Made by a program: the position numbers and the translations under genes. A DNA stretch of 64,000 bases from Anaerotruncus sp. (GTDB lineage: Bacteria; Bacillota; Clostridia; Oscillospirales; Acutalibacteraceae), in the NCBI GenBank assembly GCA_022009795.1, contig CP091724.1:1029501-1093500 (forward strand), read 5' to 3'. Under the pieces are notes generated by a model. That model was not told the DNA's origin and did not search any database. It saw only the letters and a program-made list of their open reading frames with translations. This document shows positions 1-9,453 of this stretch, piece by piece. Numbering within the stretch: position 1 is the stretch's first letter; every line of letters starts with the position of its first letter.

Positions 1-2170
1 GCCAGCGGAGTAAGAACAGCCGCAATACTTCCTCCAAACAGAACCTCCAGGGTGGAAACAACGCTTTCCTTTGCCATAAAGCCGCAGATAAGAGCCGTGC
101 AAATTCGCCAATCCCCTATGCCGAGCGGCTTGAATATCGGCGCAATCAGGCCGGAAACGGCAGCCAAAATGCTTTGTGAAGAATCCTCGGTCATATTAAA
201 TTTAAGGTCAAATTTTTGCAGGAACCACACAACAACCGTTGCGATAAGAATAACCGAAAAAGCCCTTTGCAAAAAATCCTTTGCTTTTTCCCAAAGCAGC
301 TGAGCCACATTTTTTGCACTTGGCAATCTGTAATTCGGAAGCTCCATAACAAACGGCACCGGTTCGCCCTTAAACAATGTTCCTTTATAAAGGAATGCAG
401 CCAAGATACCCATTAAGATTCCCAGCAGATAAATAACAGACATTACAAGTGCACCTTTTTTTGGGAAAAACACACTTACAAAAAACGAATATATCGGCAA
501 TTTTGCGCTGCAACTCATAAAAGGAGTAAGAAGAATTGTCATTTTTCTGTCTCTCTCGCTCGTCAGAGTTCGTGTTGCCATAACAGCAGGCACCGTGCAG
601 CCAAAACCTATAAGCATAGGCACAATGCTTCTTCCGGACAAGCCGATTTTTCTGAGCAGCTTATCCATAACAAAAGCCACCCTGGCAATATATCCCGTAT
701 CCTCCATCAATGAAAGGAAGAAAAACAGTGTAACTATAATCGGCAAAAAGCTGAGGACGCTGCCTACACCCGTGAAAACACCATCGATAATCAAGCTGTG
801 AATAACCGGATTTACATTGGCTGCGGTAAGTGCACAATCCGCAAGCGCACTGAGCTTATCAATGCCAAGCTCAAGCAGGGTTTGAAGCCCCGCGCCGATA
901 ACATTAAAGGTGAGGTAAAACACTGCCACCATTATTGCAATAAAGCAAGGAATGGCTGTATATTTACCGGTTAAAACTCTGTCTATTTTTCGCTGCGAAT
1001 TCTTTGCTTGCTCTCTTTCGGCTTAATAACTGTTTTTTTCGCAAAGCTGCTCTATATAAGAAAAACCTCATATCTGCGATAGCGGCACTGCGATCAAGCC
1101 CGCGCTCTTTTTCCATTTGATCAACTATTGATTCAAGCATATTAAGTTCGCTGCTTTGCAATTTCAGGCGATCAATAATAAAGCTTATCACCCTCTATTG
1201 ACTTTGTTGCCGCAAACCGAACGGGAATTTGAGCACTTTCCGCATGATCCTCTATCAAGTGAATAACGGCATGGATGCACCTATGCACGGCGCCGTCATG
1301 ATCTGTTTTGCTGCAAAAATCCTGCTGCAATGGCTTTTCCTGATATTTAGCCACATGGATTGCATGGCGCACCAATTCATCAACGCCCTCATTTTTGGAT
1401 GCCGAAATCGGAATAACCGGCACCCCGAGCATTGCCTCCATTGCATTAACATCAACAGAGCCTTGATTACTTATTACCTCATCCATCATATTAAGCGCCA
1501 CAACCATCGGTGTGCCCATTTCCAAGAGTTGCATTGTTAAATAAAGATTTCGCTCAATATTGGTTGCATCAACAATGTTTATTATTGCCTTCGGCTTTTC
1601 ATTCAGCACAAAATTGCGGGAAACTATTTCCTCGCTGCTGAAAGGAGACATTGAATAAATACCCGGCAAATCCGTTACAAGCGTTTTCGGATAGCCTTTA
1701 ATAACACCGTCTTTTCTGTCTACCGTTACACCGGGAAAGTTGCCGACGTGCTGCTTTGCACCGGTAAGCTGATTGAAAAGAGTTGTTTTTCCGCAATTTT
1801 GATTTCCAACCAAGGCATAGGTAAGAACAACATCGTCATCAAGCGGTTTTTCATCCTTTTTGGAATGATATTTGCCGTCCTCGCCAAGGCCCGGATGATC
1901 AATGTTTTGTTCCCTGTTTATACCCTCATGGCTGCGGCTCCTTTTTGCTATAGGTTCAATTTCTATTTTTTCGGCCTCTGCAAGGCGGAGTGTAAGTTCA
2001 TAGCCGTGAATTTGATATTCCAACGGATCACCCATTGGAGCGGTTTTTATCAATGTGATTTCCGCGCCGGGAACCATGCCCATATCAAGAAAATGCTGCC
2101 GAAGCGCACCTTGACCGCTGACTTTGGTTATAACGGCACTTTTTGCGACCTTTAATTCATTAAGCTTCAT
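1..2170 (-). CDS. feoB: FeoA-FeoB fusion ferrous iron transporter (C-terminus beyond left edge)
   Basis: Ferrous iron importer of the cytoplasmic membrane. A FeoA-like SH3 domain (about residues 1-75, starting MKLNELKVAKSAVI) is joined by a charged linker to the FeoB G domain: G1 GNQNCGKTT, G3 DLPG, G4 NMMD and SASK near G5. The permease core follows and runs off the window at base 1. Start at 2170 is chosen because AGAGGG lies just upstream and FeoA homology begins there; the frame is open further upstream. Three +1 shifts break the frame near 1175, 1060 and 1035 (runs of T or A); removing one base in each restores a continuous FeoB. FeoA-FeoB fusions are known in other anaerobes. Confidence 0.93.
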
Positions 2171-2207
2171 AATTTCCCTCTTATAATATTCAGTACCCTC
2201 TTTCAAC

Positions 2208-2236
2208 ATTATATTACATAGTTCAACCATATTCAA
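2208..2236 (-). promoter_or_regulatory. sigma-A promoter of feoAB
   Basis: On the minus strand TTGAAT (2236-2231) and TATAAT (2213-2208) are separated by exactly 17 bp, about 38 bp upstream of the feoAB start codon. I see no convincing Fur-type palindrome over it. Confidence 0.7.
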
Positions 2237-2342
2237 TAGAAGCAGACCCATTTGGGGGCACACTTTATAAAGAAGAATGCGGTTTAAGCTTTCCGAATTT
2301 TGCCCGTTGCACTATTAAAAATCAAAAAAACGGATAAAAGGC

Positions 2343-2684
2343 AAGGCTTTCGCCTTTTTAAGCGAAAAGCCTTAGACTGTCGATAAAGTGGCTAAAGCGC
2401 GCCGAATAAAAAAATAAATTAACCTTTTTGCCTCCCTTGCAAAGGGAGATGGGTGCAACTTGTGGCACTCGGAGGGATTAGAAAAACGGCTTGGACATCG
2501 AGTCCAAGCCGTTTTTTTAGCGCTTTTTGTCTTTTTGCTCGGGGGGCAGTACCATCGTACAGCTCCCACTCGCAAAAATACAAAATTTATCTCACTTTCT
2601 CGAAATCTACCGGCGTGTAGAAATTTATAATTTGACTTTTTCTACACGCTGAGGCTTTCGCCTTTTTTTAAGCGAAAGCCTTAA
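2343..2684. repeat. Structured intergenic repeat, copy A
   Basis: A roughly 270-bp core starts at AGACTGTCGATAAAG (2374) and ends at CTACACGCTG (2651). It is flanked on each side by nearly the same terminator-like hairpin (2343-2374 and 2651-2684). The core holds a CTCCC/GGGAG stem, the block GCACTCGGAGGGATT, a 15-bp hairpin with loop ATCGA, the palindromic block GTACCATCGTAC and a terminal CGTGTAG/CTACACG stem. The same order of blocks recurs at 36900-37212. No ORF is credible in it. It lies between the TlpA-like gene end and feoAB, so its outer hairpin may also serve as terminator. Confidence 0.8.
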
Positions 2685-2740
2685 AATAACAAGTTTAAAT
2701 ATTTATGATTTCAACACACGGCATTTTGCATTATTACTGC

Positions 2741-3713
2741 TTAGTTTGCGCTGTTTGCAATTGCCTGATCAATCAGTGCATTAAGAGTTTTTGACTGCTC
2801 TGCCGATGTGATTGCGCCTACAACCTGACCGACGATGTTCCCGTTTTTATCAACAACATAGGTTGTCGGGAAGGAATAAAGGCCTGAGGTGAATTTGCCG
2901 GCTTCGCTGCTTGAATCAAACCAAAGGTTTTTTTATAGGTTACTCCCTTTTTTTATCCAAAAATATCCTTTGCTTCGAAAATAGCCTTACTGTCGCCATC
3001 GAGCATAAATGAATTGATGCCGACAACAGAGCCGCCCTTTTGAGCAAGCTCCTTGTTTAACGCTTCCAAATCGCCAAGCTCACCGACGCAGGGATTGCAG
3101 GTTGTGAACCAAAAATTTACAACCGTTACCGTATTTTTGGCAAAAAGCTCGCTGCTGTTAACATCATTGCCGTCAAGGTCCTTTCCCTGAAAGCTCGGAA
3201 ACTTTGTTAGGTCGGCGGTATTGCCGCCCGTCATTCCCGCGGTTGCGGCATCAACACTGTCGTTTTCCTGGGGCTTGCTTCCGCAGCCGGGATATTTTTG
3301 CTCCAAAACCGTAAGCTTATTTTCAATTTCCTTAATTTGCTCCGCACCTGCTTTAAGAGTTTTAAGTTCTTCGGCAGTGAAGCTGTCTTTTGCGCCTTCG
3401 ATAGTTGAAAGCAGAAAATCGCCGTAATTTGTGCCGTCTTCAATCATGGAAGTGTTTTTATTAGCCGAAAGAAACACTTTTTCCCAAAGCTGAGAATTAT
3501 TTGTTAGGATATCGTTTTCCTTTTGCATAAGCTTATTATAAAGCTCTGTTGCCTCATCGATGCTGCCGGGTTCCGTTGCCATTAATGAGGCAATTTCGGA
3601 ATCGCCGCCCTTGCTGCCGTCTTTGCTTGCCGAGCAAGCTGCAAGGCCAAGCGCAAGCACCAACGCCATTATAACAGCTAATATTTTTTTGATGTTTTTT
3701 TGAGATTTTTCAT
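2741..3713 (-). CDS. TlpA/ResA-like thioredoxin lipoprotein
   Basis: Extracytoplasmic thiol-disulfide protein. After correcting two +1 A-run shifts the N-terminus reads as a lipoprotein signal with lipobox LGLAAC. A helical region follows, and then a thioredoxin-fold domain with the CxxC motif TTCNPC in the second half. The last 70 residues (ending IANSAN) lie past another shift near 2945. Start at 3713 is preceded by GGAGG. It is the last gene of a three-gene operon, 24 bp after the 4Fe-4S protein, suggesting that electrons from the membrane ferredoxin-like protein reduce this thioredoxin. The substrate is unknown. Confidence 0.85.
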
Positions 3714-3736
3714 AACTGTTCCTCCGTTTTTATTAT

Positions 3737-4663
3737 TTAATTTGTTTTTTTCTTACACGGTGTCGAATTTCCGCCGATGTTTTTTGACGGCATTCCGAAT
3801 CCGTAATGAAAGCTTAAAGCATCCGTAGGGCAGGCGGTTATGCACTTTCCGCAGCGTATACATTCGGTGTGATTGGGTGATTTTGTAACATCCACATCCA
3901 TTTTGCAGGCCTTTGCGCATTTTTCCGCATGAAACGCACTTATGCTCATCAACCTTTATGCCAAGCAGGGAAACCTTGTTCATAAGCGCATAAAAGGCAC
4001 CGAGCGGGCAAATCCATTTGCAAAACGGGCGATAAAACAAAATGCTTAAAACAACCACTGCAATTAAAATTATAAGCTTTTTGAGTAAACAAAGAGCCCA
4101 AAGCAGCGCGTATTCCCTCGTTAACGGCAGACAGCGGAATTGCGCCCTCAAGCACACCCTGCGGGCAAATATATTTGCAAAAAGAAAGGATCGCCCATAC
4201 CCACATCGTTTGCAACAAGCGCCGGAAGCAAAACCACAGCAAAAAAAGCAAAACGGCATATTTCAGATACCTTAGGGGTTTAAGCTTTTTTTGTTGAAAG
4301 CTTTTTGCCCGGAATTTTTATGCAGCAAATCCTGCAGCCAACCGAACGGGCACAAAAAGCCGCAAACAAAACGGCCGAGAAGCACACCTATCAAAATCAG
4401 AAATCCGGTTATATAATATGAAAAGCTGAATTTTGAAGAGCCCACCACCGCTTGAAATGCGCCTATAGGGCAAGCGCCCGATGCAGCCGGGCAGGAATAG
4501 CAGTTTAACCCCGGCACACAAACAGCCTTGCCGTTGCCCTGATATATTCCGCCTTTAAAGAAATTAGGCAAATGTATGTTTGCTGCAAGGGCCGCGCAAG
4601 CCTGTATCAAAGCCTCTGAAGCGGCTTATAAGGCGCGATGCTTTTTTTCTTTTTCTTATCCAA
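3737..4663 (-). CDS. NapH-like 4Fe-4S membrane protein
   Basis: Membrane iron-sulfur electron-transfer protein. Read across several +1 shifts it shows CPAASGACPIGAF, membrane segments with FVCGFLCPFGW and FCKWICPLGAF (the paired CxxxCP sites of NapH/NosR-like proteins), then two ferredoxin-type clusters CVSCGKC and CIRCGKCITACP near the C-terminus. No ATG fits the start. The best candidate is TTG at 4663, overlapping the stop of the upstream CXXC gene and leading into a lysine-rich N-terminus; this is uncertain. It probably passes electrons to the downstream TlpA-like protein. Confidence 0.8.
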
Positions 4664-4805
4664 TTCCAATACACTCCAAGCACAATCTTATTGCCTTACT
4701 TAACACGGATTCAACCTCGCCCCTCATTGCGCCGCAGCAAATCATAACCGCGCCCGCAATCAGCAAGCCGCCCTGAGACAAAGCTTTTTTCAACTTAAAC
4801 AACAT
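4656..4805 (-). CDS. CD1871A-family CXXC mini-protein
   Basis: A 49-residue protein with one membrane segment (LLIAGAVMICCGAMRGE) and the conserved C-terminal CLECIGIG motif of the CD1871A family. The family has no assigned function but is regularly found beside 4Fe-4S membrane proteins and thioredoxins, as here. Start at 4805 is preceded by GGGAG with good spacing. It is first in the redox operon and intact, perhaps because it is short. Confidence 0.85.
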   Translation of the reverse strand: MLFKLKKALSQGGLLIAGAVMICCGAMRGEVESVLSKAIRLCLECIGIG

Positions 4806-4855
4806 GATCACTCCCTTCAATTTCCTTTGTTGAACACATCTTATCACAACAGATG

Positions 4856-4896
4856 TAAAATCTTCGTTAAGAAAAAGAAATTTAACAAAGATTTTA
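4856..4896. promoter_or_regulatory. 15-bp inverted repeat between redox operon and two-component genes
   Basis: TAAAATCTTCGTTAA (4856-4870) and TTAACAAAGATTTTA (4882-4896) are inverted copies with one mismatch and an 11-bp spacer. It sits about 50 bp upstream of the CXXC gene start and about 165 bp upstream of the response regulator. There is no T-run pattern for a terminator and it lies in a divergent promoter region, so an operator, perhaps of the adjacent response regulator, is the likeliest role. Confidence 0.6.
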
Positions 4897-5059
4897 TCTC
4901 TTTATGATATAATATCATCACATAGCAAATTTTTCTGTTTGCAAACGGCACTCATTGCATATATAACCGTTTGCTACGGAATATTTATTGTGCAGGCAAG
5001 CCTTGCTTTATGCTATAATATAAATACTCTAAAGCCAAAACCCTGTTAGGAGAAACATA

Positions 5060-5735
5060 ATGCATATTTTAGTTGTTGAAGATGAAAAAGCACTTTGCGA
5101 CACAATCGTTCGCAGCCTGAAGCGCCTTGCATACAGCGTTGATTATTGTTACAACGGAAAAGCGGCGGCAGAAATGCTTGCCGTTGAAAATTTTGATCTT
5201 GTTGTGCTTGATCTTAATCTTCCGGATACAGACGGAATGACATTGCTTAAATCCCTGCGAAAAACGGATTGCGACACAAAGGTGCTTATTTTTATCGGCG
5301 CGCTGTGAGATTGCAGATAAGGTTGAGGGATTGGACGCCGGCGCAAACGACTATCTTACAAAGCCTTTTCACTTAGACGAGCTTGCTGCAAGAATTCGCA
5401 GCCTGACGCTCAGGCGCTTTACGCAAAACGATGTTGTTTTAACCTGCGGAGAGCTTACATTTAACACAAAAACACGCAAAGGCGCCGTGGACGGTAAAGC
5501 CCTGTCTTTAACCAGAAAAGAAACGGGAATACTTGAATATCTTATGCTTAACCAAGGGCGCCCGGTAAGCCAAGAGGAACTTCTTGAACATGTTTGGGAC
5601 AGCAACGCTGATTATTTCAGCAATTCAATAAGGGTGCATATTTCGGCTTTGAGAAAGAAACTGCGTGCCGCCATGGGATATGACACCATACACAATCGCA
5701 TAGGCGAAGGCTATGTTATGGAGAAAAGAAAATGA
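5060..5735 (+). CDS. OmpR-family response regulator
   Basis: DNA-binding response regulator. The receiver domain has the acidic pair EDE (residues 7-9), the phospho-acceptor in LVVLDLNLPD and the KPFH lysine. The C-terminal winged helix ends in the typical ISALRKKL...IGEGYVM. One +1 T shift near 5288 splits the frame inside LILSAR. A clear TATAAT is at 5014-5019 without a good -35, so expression may need an activator. The stop overlaps the sensor kinase start (ATGA). It faces the redox operon across an inverted repeat, which makes that operon a plausible target. Confidence 0.92.
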
Positions 5736-6869
5736 AAACTATCTTTGCAATGGCGCATAACCATAATGACTGCCATTTTAATATGCATAACATGTGTGCT
5801 GATGAACTTCTTGATAGGATATTCCGGCAAGCATTATATGGATTCAATAGGAAACGGCATTTCGGCTTACAGCGATATTGACGGCGGCGAGCCGGGAGCA
5901 TTTGACCCGCAAAGCGAAAATCTTGATAATGAGGTTACTATTATCGTTAGCGGGGCACAGCAATCCTTCGGCACAACAAATTGGTATATAACCGCGGCAG
6001 TTACTCTGCTTGGCGGCGTGCTTGCATATTTTGTAAGCGGCCGTGCATTAAAGCCGCTTCGCAGCTTTGCCGCTCAGGTTGAAAATGTGCAACCGAACAA
6101 TCTTGCAGATATGGAAATCAGCGAGGATGTGCTTCCCGAATTCAAGCAATTCAGCAAATCATTCAACAGCATGATCAAAAGACTTGATGAAGGCTTTTCG
6201 GCACAGCGCCAATTTACGGGAAATGCAGCCCATGAATTGCGAACTCCCCTTGCGCTGACCCAGGCGCAAATTGAACTTTTGCCGCAGAGCATCCCGATGC
6301 ACAGCCGGAAACGACAGAGTTTTTTTAAAGCTTTTGCAGGAGCAAACCGAACGAATGTCTCAAATGACAAAAAAACATTGCTTGAAATGAGCGAGCTGCG
6401 CTCTGTGCCCTGCAACGACAGAATCGAGCTTGCCCCAATGATAGAAGAAATCATAACCGATCTTGAGCCGATTGCGGAGGAAAAAGGAATTGCCCTTAAT
6501 TATGACGGCAACGGCACAATGATCGGCAGCGACACATTGATTTACAGATTGATATTTAACCTTACGGAAAATGCCATACGATATAATCGCGCAAATGCGC
6601 AAGTGCATATTTCCGTTTGCGATGACGGCGATAAAATTTCAATTCGTGTGCGTGATAACGGCCACGGCATACCGGAACAATACAGAGAAAGTATTTTCCA
6701 ACCTTTCTTCCGCATTGACAAATCACGCAGCAGAGCGCACGGCGGAGTAGGCCTTGGATTATCGCTTGTTTGGGAAATTGTGTTGCTCCACAAGGGTGCA
6801 ATAAAAATTGAAGAAAGCTCGGATAAAGGCACGGTTATGCTTGTAACACTTCCAAAAGAGCAAGCTTAA
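5732..6869 (+). CDS. Sensor histidine kinase
   Basis: Membrane histidine kinase paired with the upstream regulator. It has two membrane segments around a short extracytoplasmic region of about 65 residues, a HAMP-like segment, the H-box HELRTP, an N-box (FNLTENAIRYN), then NGHGIPE and GVGLGLSL of the ATPase domain. ATG at 5732 overlaps the regulator stop. It is joined to the rest by removing one T near 5745; a TTG at 5745 is the start if the frame is taken literally. Three +1 shifts between about 6270 and 6375 compensate each other and scramble about 25 residues after the H-box. Confidence 0.9.
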
Positions 6870-6885
6870 TTTCATAAGAAAACAA

Positions 6886-6930
6886 AAAGAGCTATCAGAC
6901 TTTCAAATAATCTGATAGCTCTTTACTTTT
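6886..6930 (+). terminator. Intrinsic terminator of the two-component operon
   Basis: Perfect 14-bp stem AAAGAGCTATCAGA / TCTGATAGCTCTTT followed by ACTTTTTAC, 17 bp after the kinase stop. Confidence 0.85.
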
Positions 6931-7025
6931 TACAATAATTCAAATTATGTTGCCATTTTGTTGCAAAAAAAGCATATACAATCGGCAAAAAGCGCAGTAA
7001 AAGTAAGGCTTTTTTTCACTGTTGT

Positions 7026-7041
7026 GGAACTACTCCCACTC
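7026..7041 (-). repeat. att-like copy of the guaA 3' end
   Basis: GGAACTACTCCCACTC matches the guaA terminus at 10121-10136 in 15 of 16 bases (minus strand: the GAGTGGGAATAG codons of Glu-Trp-Glu-stop). The 3' end of guaA is a known integration site for genomic islands. Both copies are preceded by GTTGCAA motifs (6949-6967 and 10027-10050). Confidence 0.6.
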
Positions 7042-7217
7042 TTTTTCCGAGATTATCATTTGTCCTATTTTACCTCTATTTCAAGCCATTTTAATGCTGT
7101 TTTAGAGGTGTTTTTCTTTGTCTTATTCTCTTTATCATCACTCGTGTTGCAAAATATGTTGCAATTATAGCAAGAGAATAATTCCCTGTGGCTTGCACCT
7201 TGTTTTACCCAAGAGAA

Positions 7218-7247
7218 AAAGCCCGGCAATTAAACCGAGCTTTTTTT
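7218..7247 (-). terminator. Intrinsic terminator after ogt
   Basis: On the minus strand AGCTCGG, a short loop and CCGGGCT are followed by a T run, about 130 bp past the ogt stop. Confidence 0.6.
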
Positions 7248-7374
7248 CAATTCAAGTCATCCATATTCTTTTTATAAAATTTGCTTTTGTGCGTTTCAAA
7301 ATGCTCCGACTGAATCGTAAAAAGCGTTTTTTTATTTTATCTGCATTTTTCTGATTTCGTTTTTATAATGTCGT

Positions 7375-7896
7375 TCATTTCTTAGGGACAAAAAACTCTG
7401 ACATATTCACTTTCTCCAATGTAAGCAGCTTTACCTTTTTGTCAATCCCACCTGCATATCCTGTCAGACTTCCATTTGTACCGACAACACGGTGGCAAGG
7501 AATAATCAACGAAATTGAATTATGCCCCACTGCACCGCCGACAGCCTGTGCGGACATTTTTGAAAGTCCTTTTTGTTTCGCAATTTGATTTGCGATTTCT
7601 CCATAGGTCATTGTTTTTCCATAAGGTATTGTGAGCATAATTTCCCATACGGATTTACGGAAAGGCGTTGTCTGCATACACAGCGGCGGTGTGAAATCAG
7701 GTGCTTTGCCACTGAAATAAATGTCGAGCCAATGAGCGGTTTCTTCAAATATGGGCAAGTTCTTTTCCTCGTATTCTTCTTCCAATGTGTCCCCAAAATA
7801 TTTTTGTCCGTCAAACCATAAACCGGTAAGTTCCGACCCATTGCTCGAAAGTGTGATACCGCCTAAAGGCGAGTCATAGTGATATGTATACATCAT
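7375..7896 (-). CDS. ogt: Methylated-DNA-protein cysteine methyltransferase
   Basis: Suicide repair enzyme for O6-alkylguanine. The N-terminal domain starts MMYTYHYDSPLGG. The C-terminal domain carries the helix-turn-helix region (PYGKTMTYGEIANQIA) and the active site IIPCHRV with the acceptor cysteine, then GYAGG. Start at 7896 fits the family's N-terminus; the frame is open further upstream. It follows the ABM gene by 4 bp. Intact, about 173 residues. Confidence 0.93.
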   Translation of the reverse strand: MMYTYHYDSPLGGITLSSNGSELTGLWFDGQKYFGDTLEEEYEEKNLPIFEETAHWLDIYFSGKAPDFTPPLCMQTTPFRKSVWEIMLTIPYGKTMTYGEIANQIAKQKGLSKMSAQAVGGAVGHNSISLIIPCHRVVGTNGSLTGYAGGIDKKVKLLTLEKVNMSEFFVPKK

Positions 7897-7900
7897 AAGT

Positions 7901-8191
7901 CTATACCCCAAAATATTCGTTGGAGTCCGCAGGTGCTTGTTTGCGTTCTGTATCGGTATAGGAGCGAATTTCGGAACAAACGGTAATCTTATAACTTTCA
8001 AACAATTTTTCTCTTCCTTTCTTTTGGCTCATTCGGTGCTGCATAACATTTCTCCAACGCTCTACCGCAGCTTCATCTGTCCATACATTCATAGAAAGCA
8101 GCTTTCCTTCTTCATTCAAACCGGAAAAGCGTTCCGCACGAATGAAGCCTTCAAATCCTGTAAGCATCACTTGGTTTATTTTTTTAGGCAT
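7901..8191 (-). CDS. Antibiotic biosynthesis monooxygenase (ABM) family protein
   Basis: Small dimeric alpha/beta-barrel type protein. The pattern GFEGFIRAERFSG, then LLSMNVWTDEAAVERWRN and MQHRMSQKKGREKLF, is typical of the ABM superfamily. Reaction and substrate are unknown; many members act as heme or quinol oxygenases. Start at 8191 (MPKKINQ) has AAGG ten bases upstream. An open frame reaches 8224, where the immunity-array junction repeat begins, so DNA upstream of this gene looks like a join. Probably cotranscribed with ogt. Confidence 0.75.
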   Translation of the reverse strand: MPKKINQVMLTGFEGFIRAERFSGLNEEGKLLSMNVWTDEAAVERWRNVMQHRMSQKKGREKLFESYKITVCSEIRSYTDTERKQAPADSNEYFGV

Positions 8192-8229
8192 ATAGAATTC
8201 CTTATATTCTTTTTTTATAATCAAAAAGC

Positions 8230-8270
8230 CATATTTTACACCTTACTTGCAAATTGTAATTTAGCAATTA
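8230..8270 (-). repeat. Immunity-array junction repeat, copy 1
   Basis: On the minus strand TAAATTACAATTTGCAAGT is followed by AAGGTGTAAAATATGG. It resembles copies at 8841-8876 and 9134-9170. It carries a ribosome site and ATG, but the frame after the ATG (ATG GCT TTT TGA) closes at once, so the cassette that should follow is missing. Confidence 0.65.
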
Positions 8271-8298
8271 CTCTATTCTTTATCTAAAGTCTGTGAAA

Positions 8299-8844
8299 CT
8301 AATTTTTAAATATGTAGTTAAATCTCCTATAGAATAATTTTTCTACAATATCATTTCCACCAAGCATTATCCAAGGATTTAAAATATATGCTTCATTGTA
8401 TTTTATAGTTCCTACTTTTGAATATACATTATTAAATTTATCCTTTAAAAGTACACTAGATATAATACCACTATCAATCAATGCACTATTCAATAGTTCA
8501 TCAATATTATCTGTAATTTCCTCCATGTTGTTATATTGTGTTTGAAAAAAATAGCATTTTTTTCACTTCTTGGACTATATATAAACAAATCCCCAAATGC
8601 AGTAGCAATGATAGGAATGAAATATTTTTGAAATCTCCATTCCCACGCTTTCATTATATTTACAGTTACATCAATATCTAAAACACTAATTAGTCCATTA
8701 TTATAACTTCCTGTTTCAATGTGTATTTTTATCTTCTGTAATATGAGTAATTGTAGATTCTTTTCATTAATTTTTTTCTGTAATTTTTATATTCTTTGTA
8801 AAAAAATTAGTTTTTATTGTTTTTTTCTTACTAAATATTCCCAT
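8299..8844 (-). CDS. Tdi1/DUF1851-like immunity protein (frameshifted)
   Basis: About 180 residues when read across shifts near 8530-8580 and 8680-8780. It starts MGIFSKKKTIKTNFF at 8844, with GTGAGG upstream in the junction repeat. The middle has AFGDLFIYSPRSEKNAIFF and the end has NPWIMLGGNDIVEKL, the pattern of the T6SS-immunity Tdi1 C-terminal (DUF1851) family. Such proteins neutralise antibacterial toxins; no cognate toxin lies beside it, so it may be an orphan immunity gene. Strongly AT-rich compared with the flanking chromosome, as expected for transferred DNA. Confidence 0.6.
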
Positions 8845-8876
8845 AATATACCTCACTTTCAAATTGTAATTTATTT
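8841..8876 (-). repeat. Immunity-array junction repeat, copy 2
   Basis: On the minus strand TAAATTACAATTTGAAAGTG then AGGTATATTATGGG: stop codon of the upstream gene, a spacer, ribosome site and start codon of the next gene in about 35 bp. Confidence 0.65.
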
Positions 8877-9134
8877 TTCGATAATTATTTCTTTTTATTG
8901 AAGAATTATCATTTATAAGAGTAAGCTCATCAATATGATGATCATCATTAGTTTTAGACATAGCCAATGAAACAAGTAAATCTGACAATTCTATAAAATC
9001 CTCGCTTGTTCCATTTATTATCAACTCTTTATTACTTGTTAAAGATATGTTTAGTCCGAATTGTTTATTTTTCAGATTTAGGATATAAACCTTTTTCTTT
9101 TTAAACTATTACTTACAAAATTTGTGTTAGTCAT
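8871..9134 (-). CDS. Imm32-like immunity protein
   Basis: About 85 residues. The recognisable core is ELIINGTSEDFIELSDLL, LVSLAM, then DDHHIDELTLIND and SSIKEIIIEK, which resembles the immunity protein 32 family. The start is unclear: ATG at 9134 follows the junction repeat, but a one-base gap in an A run near 9085-9100 must be filled to join it to the core. No toxin partner is adjacent. Function inferred from resemblance and from the array context. Confidence 0.5.
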
Positions 9135-9170
9135 CAATAGTCAACTCACTTTCAAATTACTATTTAGCGA
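9134..9170 (-). repeat. Immunity-array junction repeat, copy 3
   Basis: On the minus strand GCTAAATAGTAATTTGAAAG then TGAGTTGACTATTGATG. It shares the stop/ribosome-site/start layout and the AATTTGAAAGTGAG core with the other two copies. Confidence 0.6.
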
Positions 9171-9365
9171 TTATATTTAATTCACTAAAAAAATATCTTT
9201 TTAAAGATATAAGGACATTTCTGTTATCAATCATAAATGAAAGAAAATCATTTTTTTCTTATCATTAGTATCTAGCCTATTCATTACTACTGAAATAACA
9301 TCTGATTTTTATATTTTTGTCTATCTAATTCTTTTTAATATTGAACAATCTAAGTTTGATAACAT
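9160..9365 (-). CDS. Small AT-rich hypothetical protein, first gene of the array
   Basis: About 68 residues when three run-length shifts are corrected. It starts MLSNLDCSILKELDRQKY with a strong AGAGGG ribosome site at 9365 and ends ISLKRYFFSELNIIAK just before the junction repeat. I do not recognise the family. Size, base composition and position suggest another immunity-type gene, but that is inference from context only. Confidence 0.4.
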
Positions 9366-9453
9366 TACTACCCTCTCCCAACGGTAATAATTATATCATT
9401 TAATTTATTTTTTTACCATAATTCAGACAAAATTCATTTATCTTTATCTGGTC

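Larger units (their letters stand above)
6931..7374. other. Gene-free stretch with att-like copy and ogt terminator
   Basis: I see no credible gene here. It holds GTTGCAA motifs (6949-6967 and 7146-7164), an att-like copy of the guaA 3' end (7026-7041) and the terminator of ogt (7218-7247). Confidence 0.6.

Noticed and set aside
5270..5310. Programmed frameshift in the response regulator
   Set aside because: No slippery heptamer or downstream structure, and the same +1 run error occurs in unrelated genes throughout the window.
6958..7354. Short plus-strand open frames after the kinase
   Set aside because: No ribosome sites, composition follows AT-rich spacer DNA, and they run over the att-like copy and the ogt terminator.
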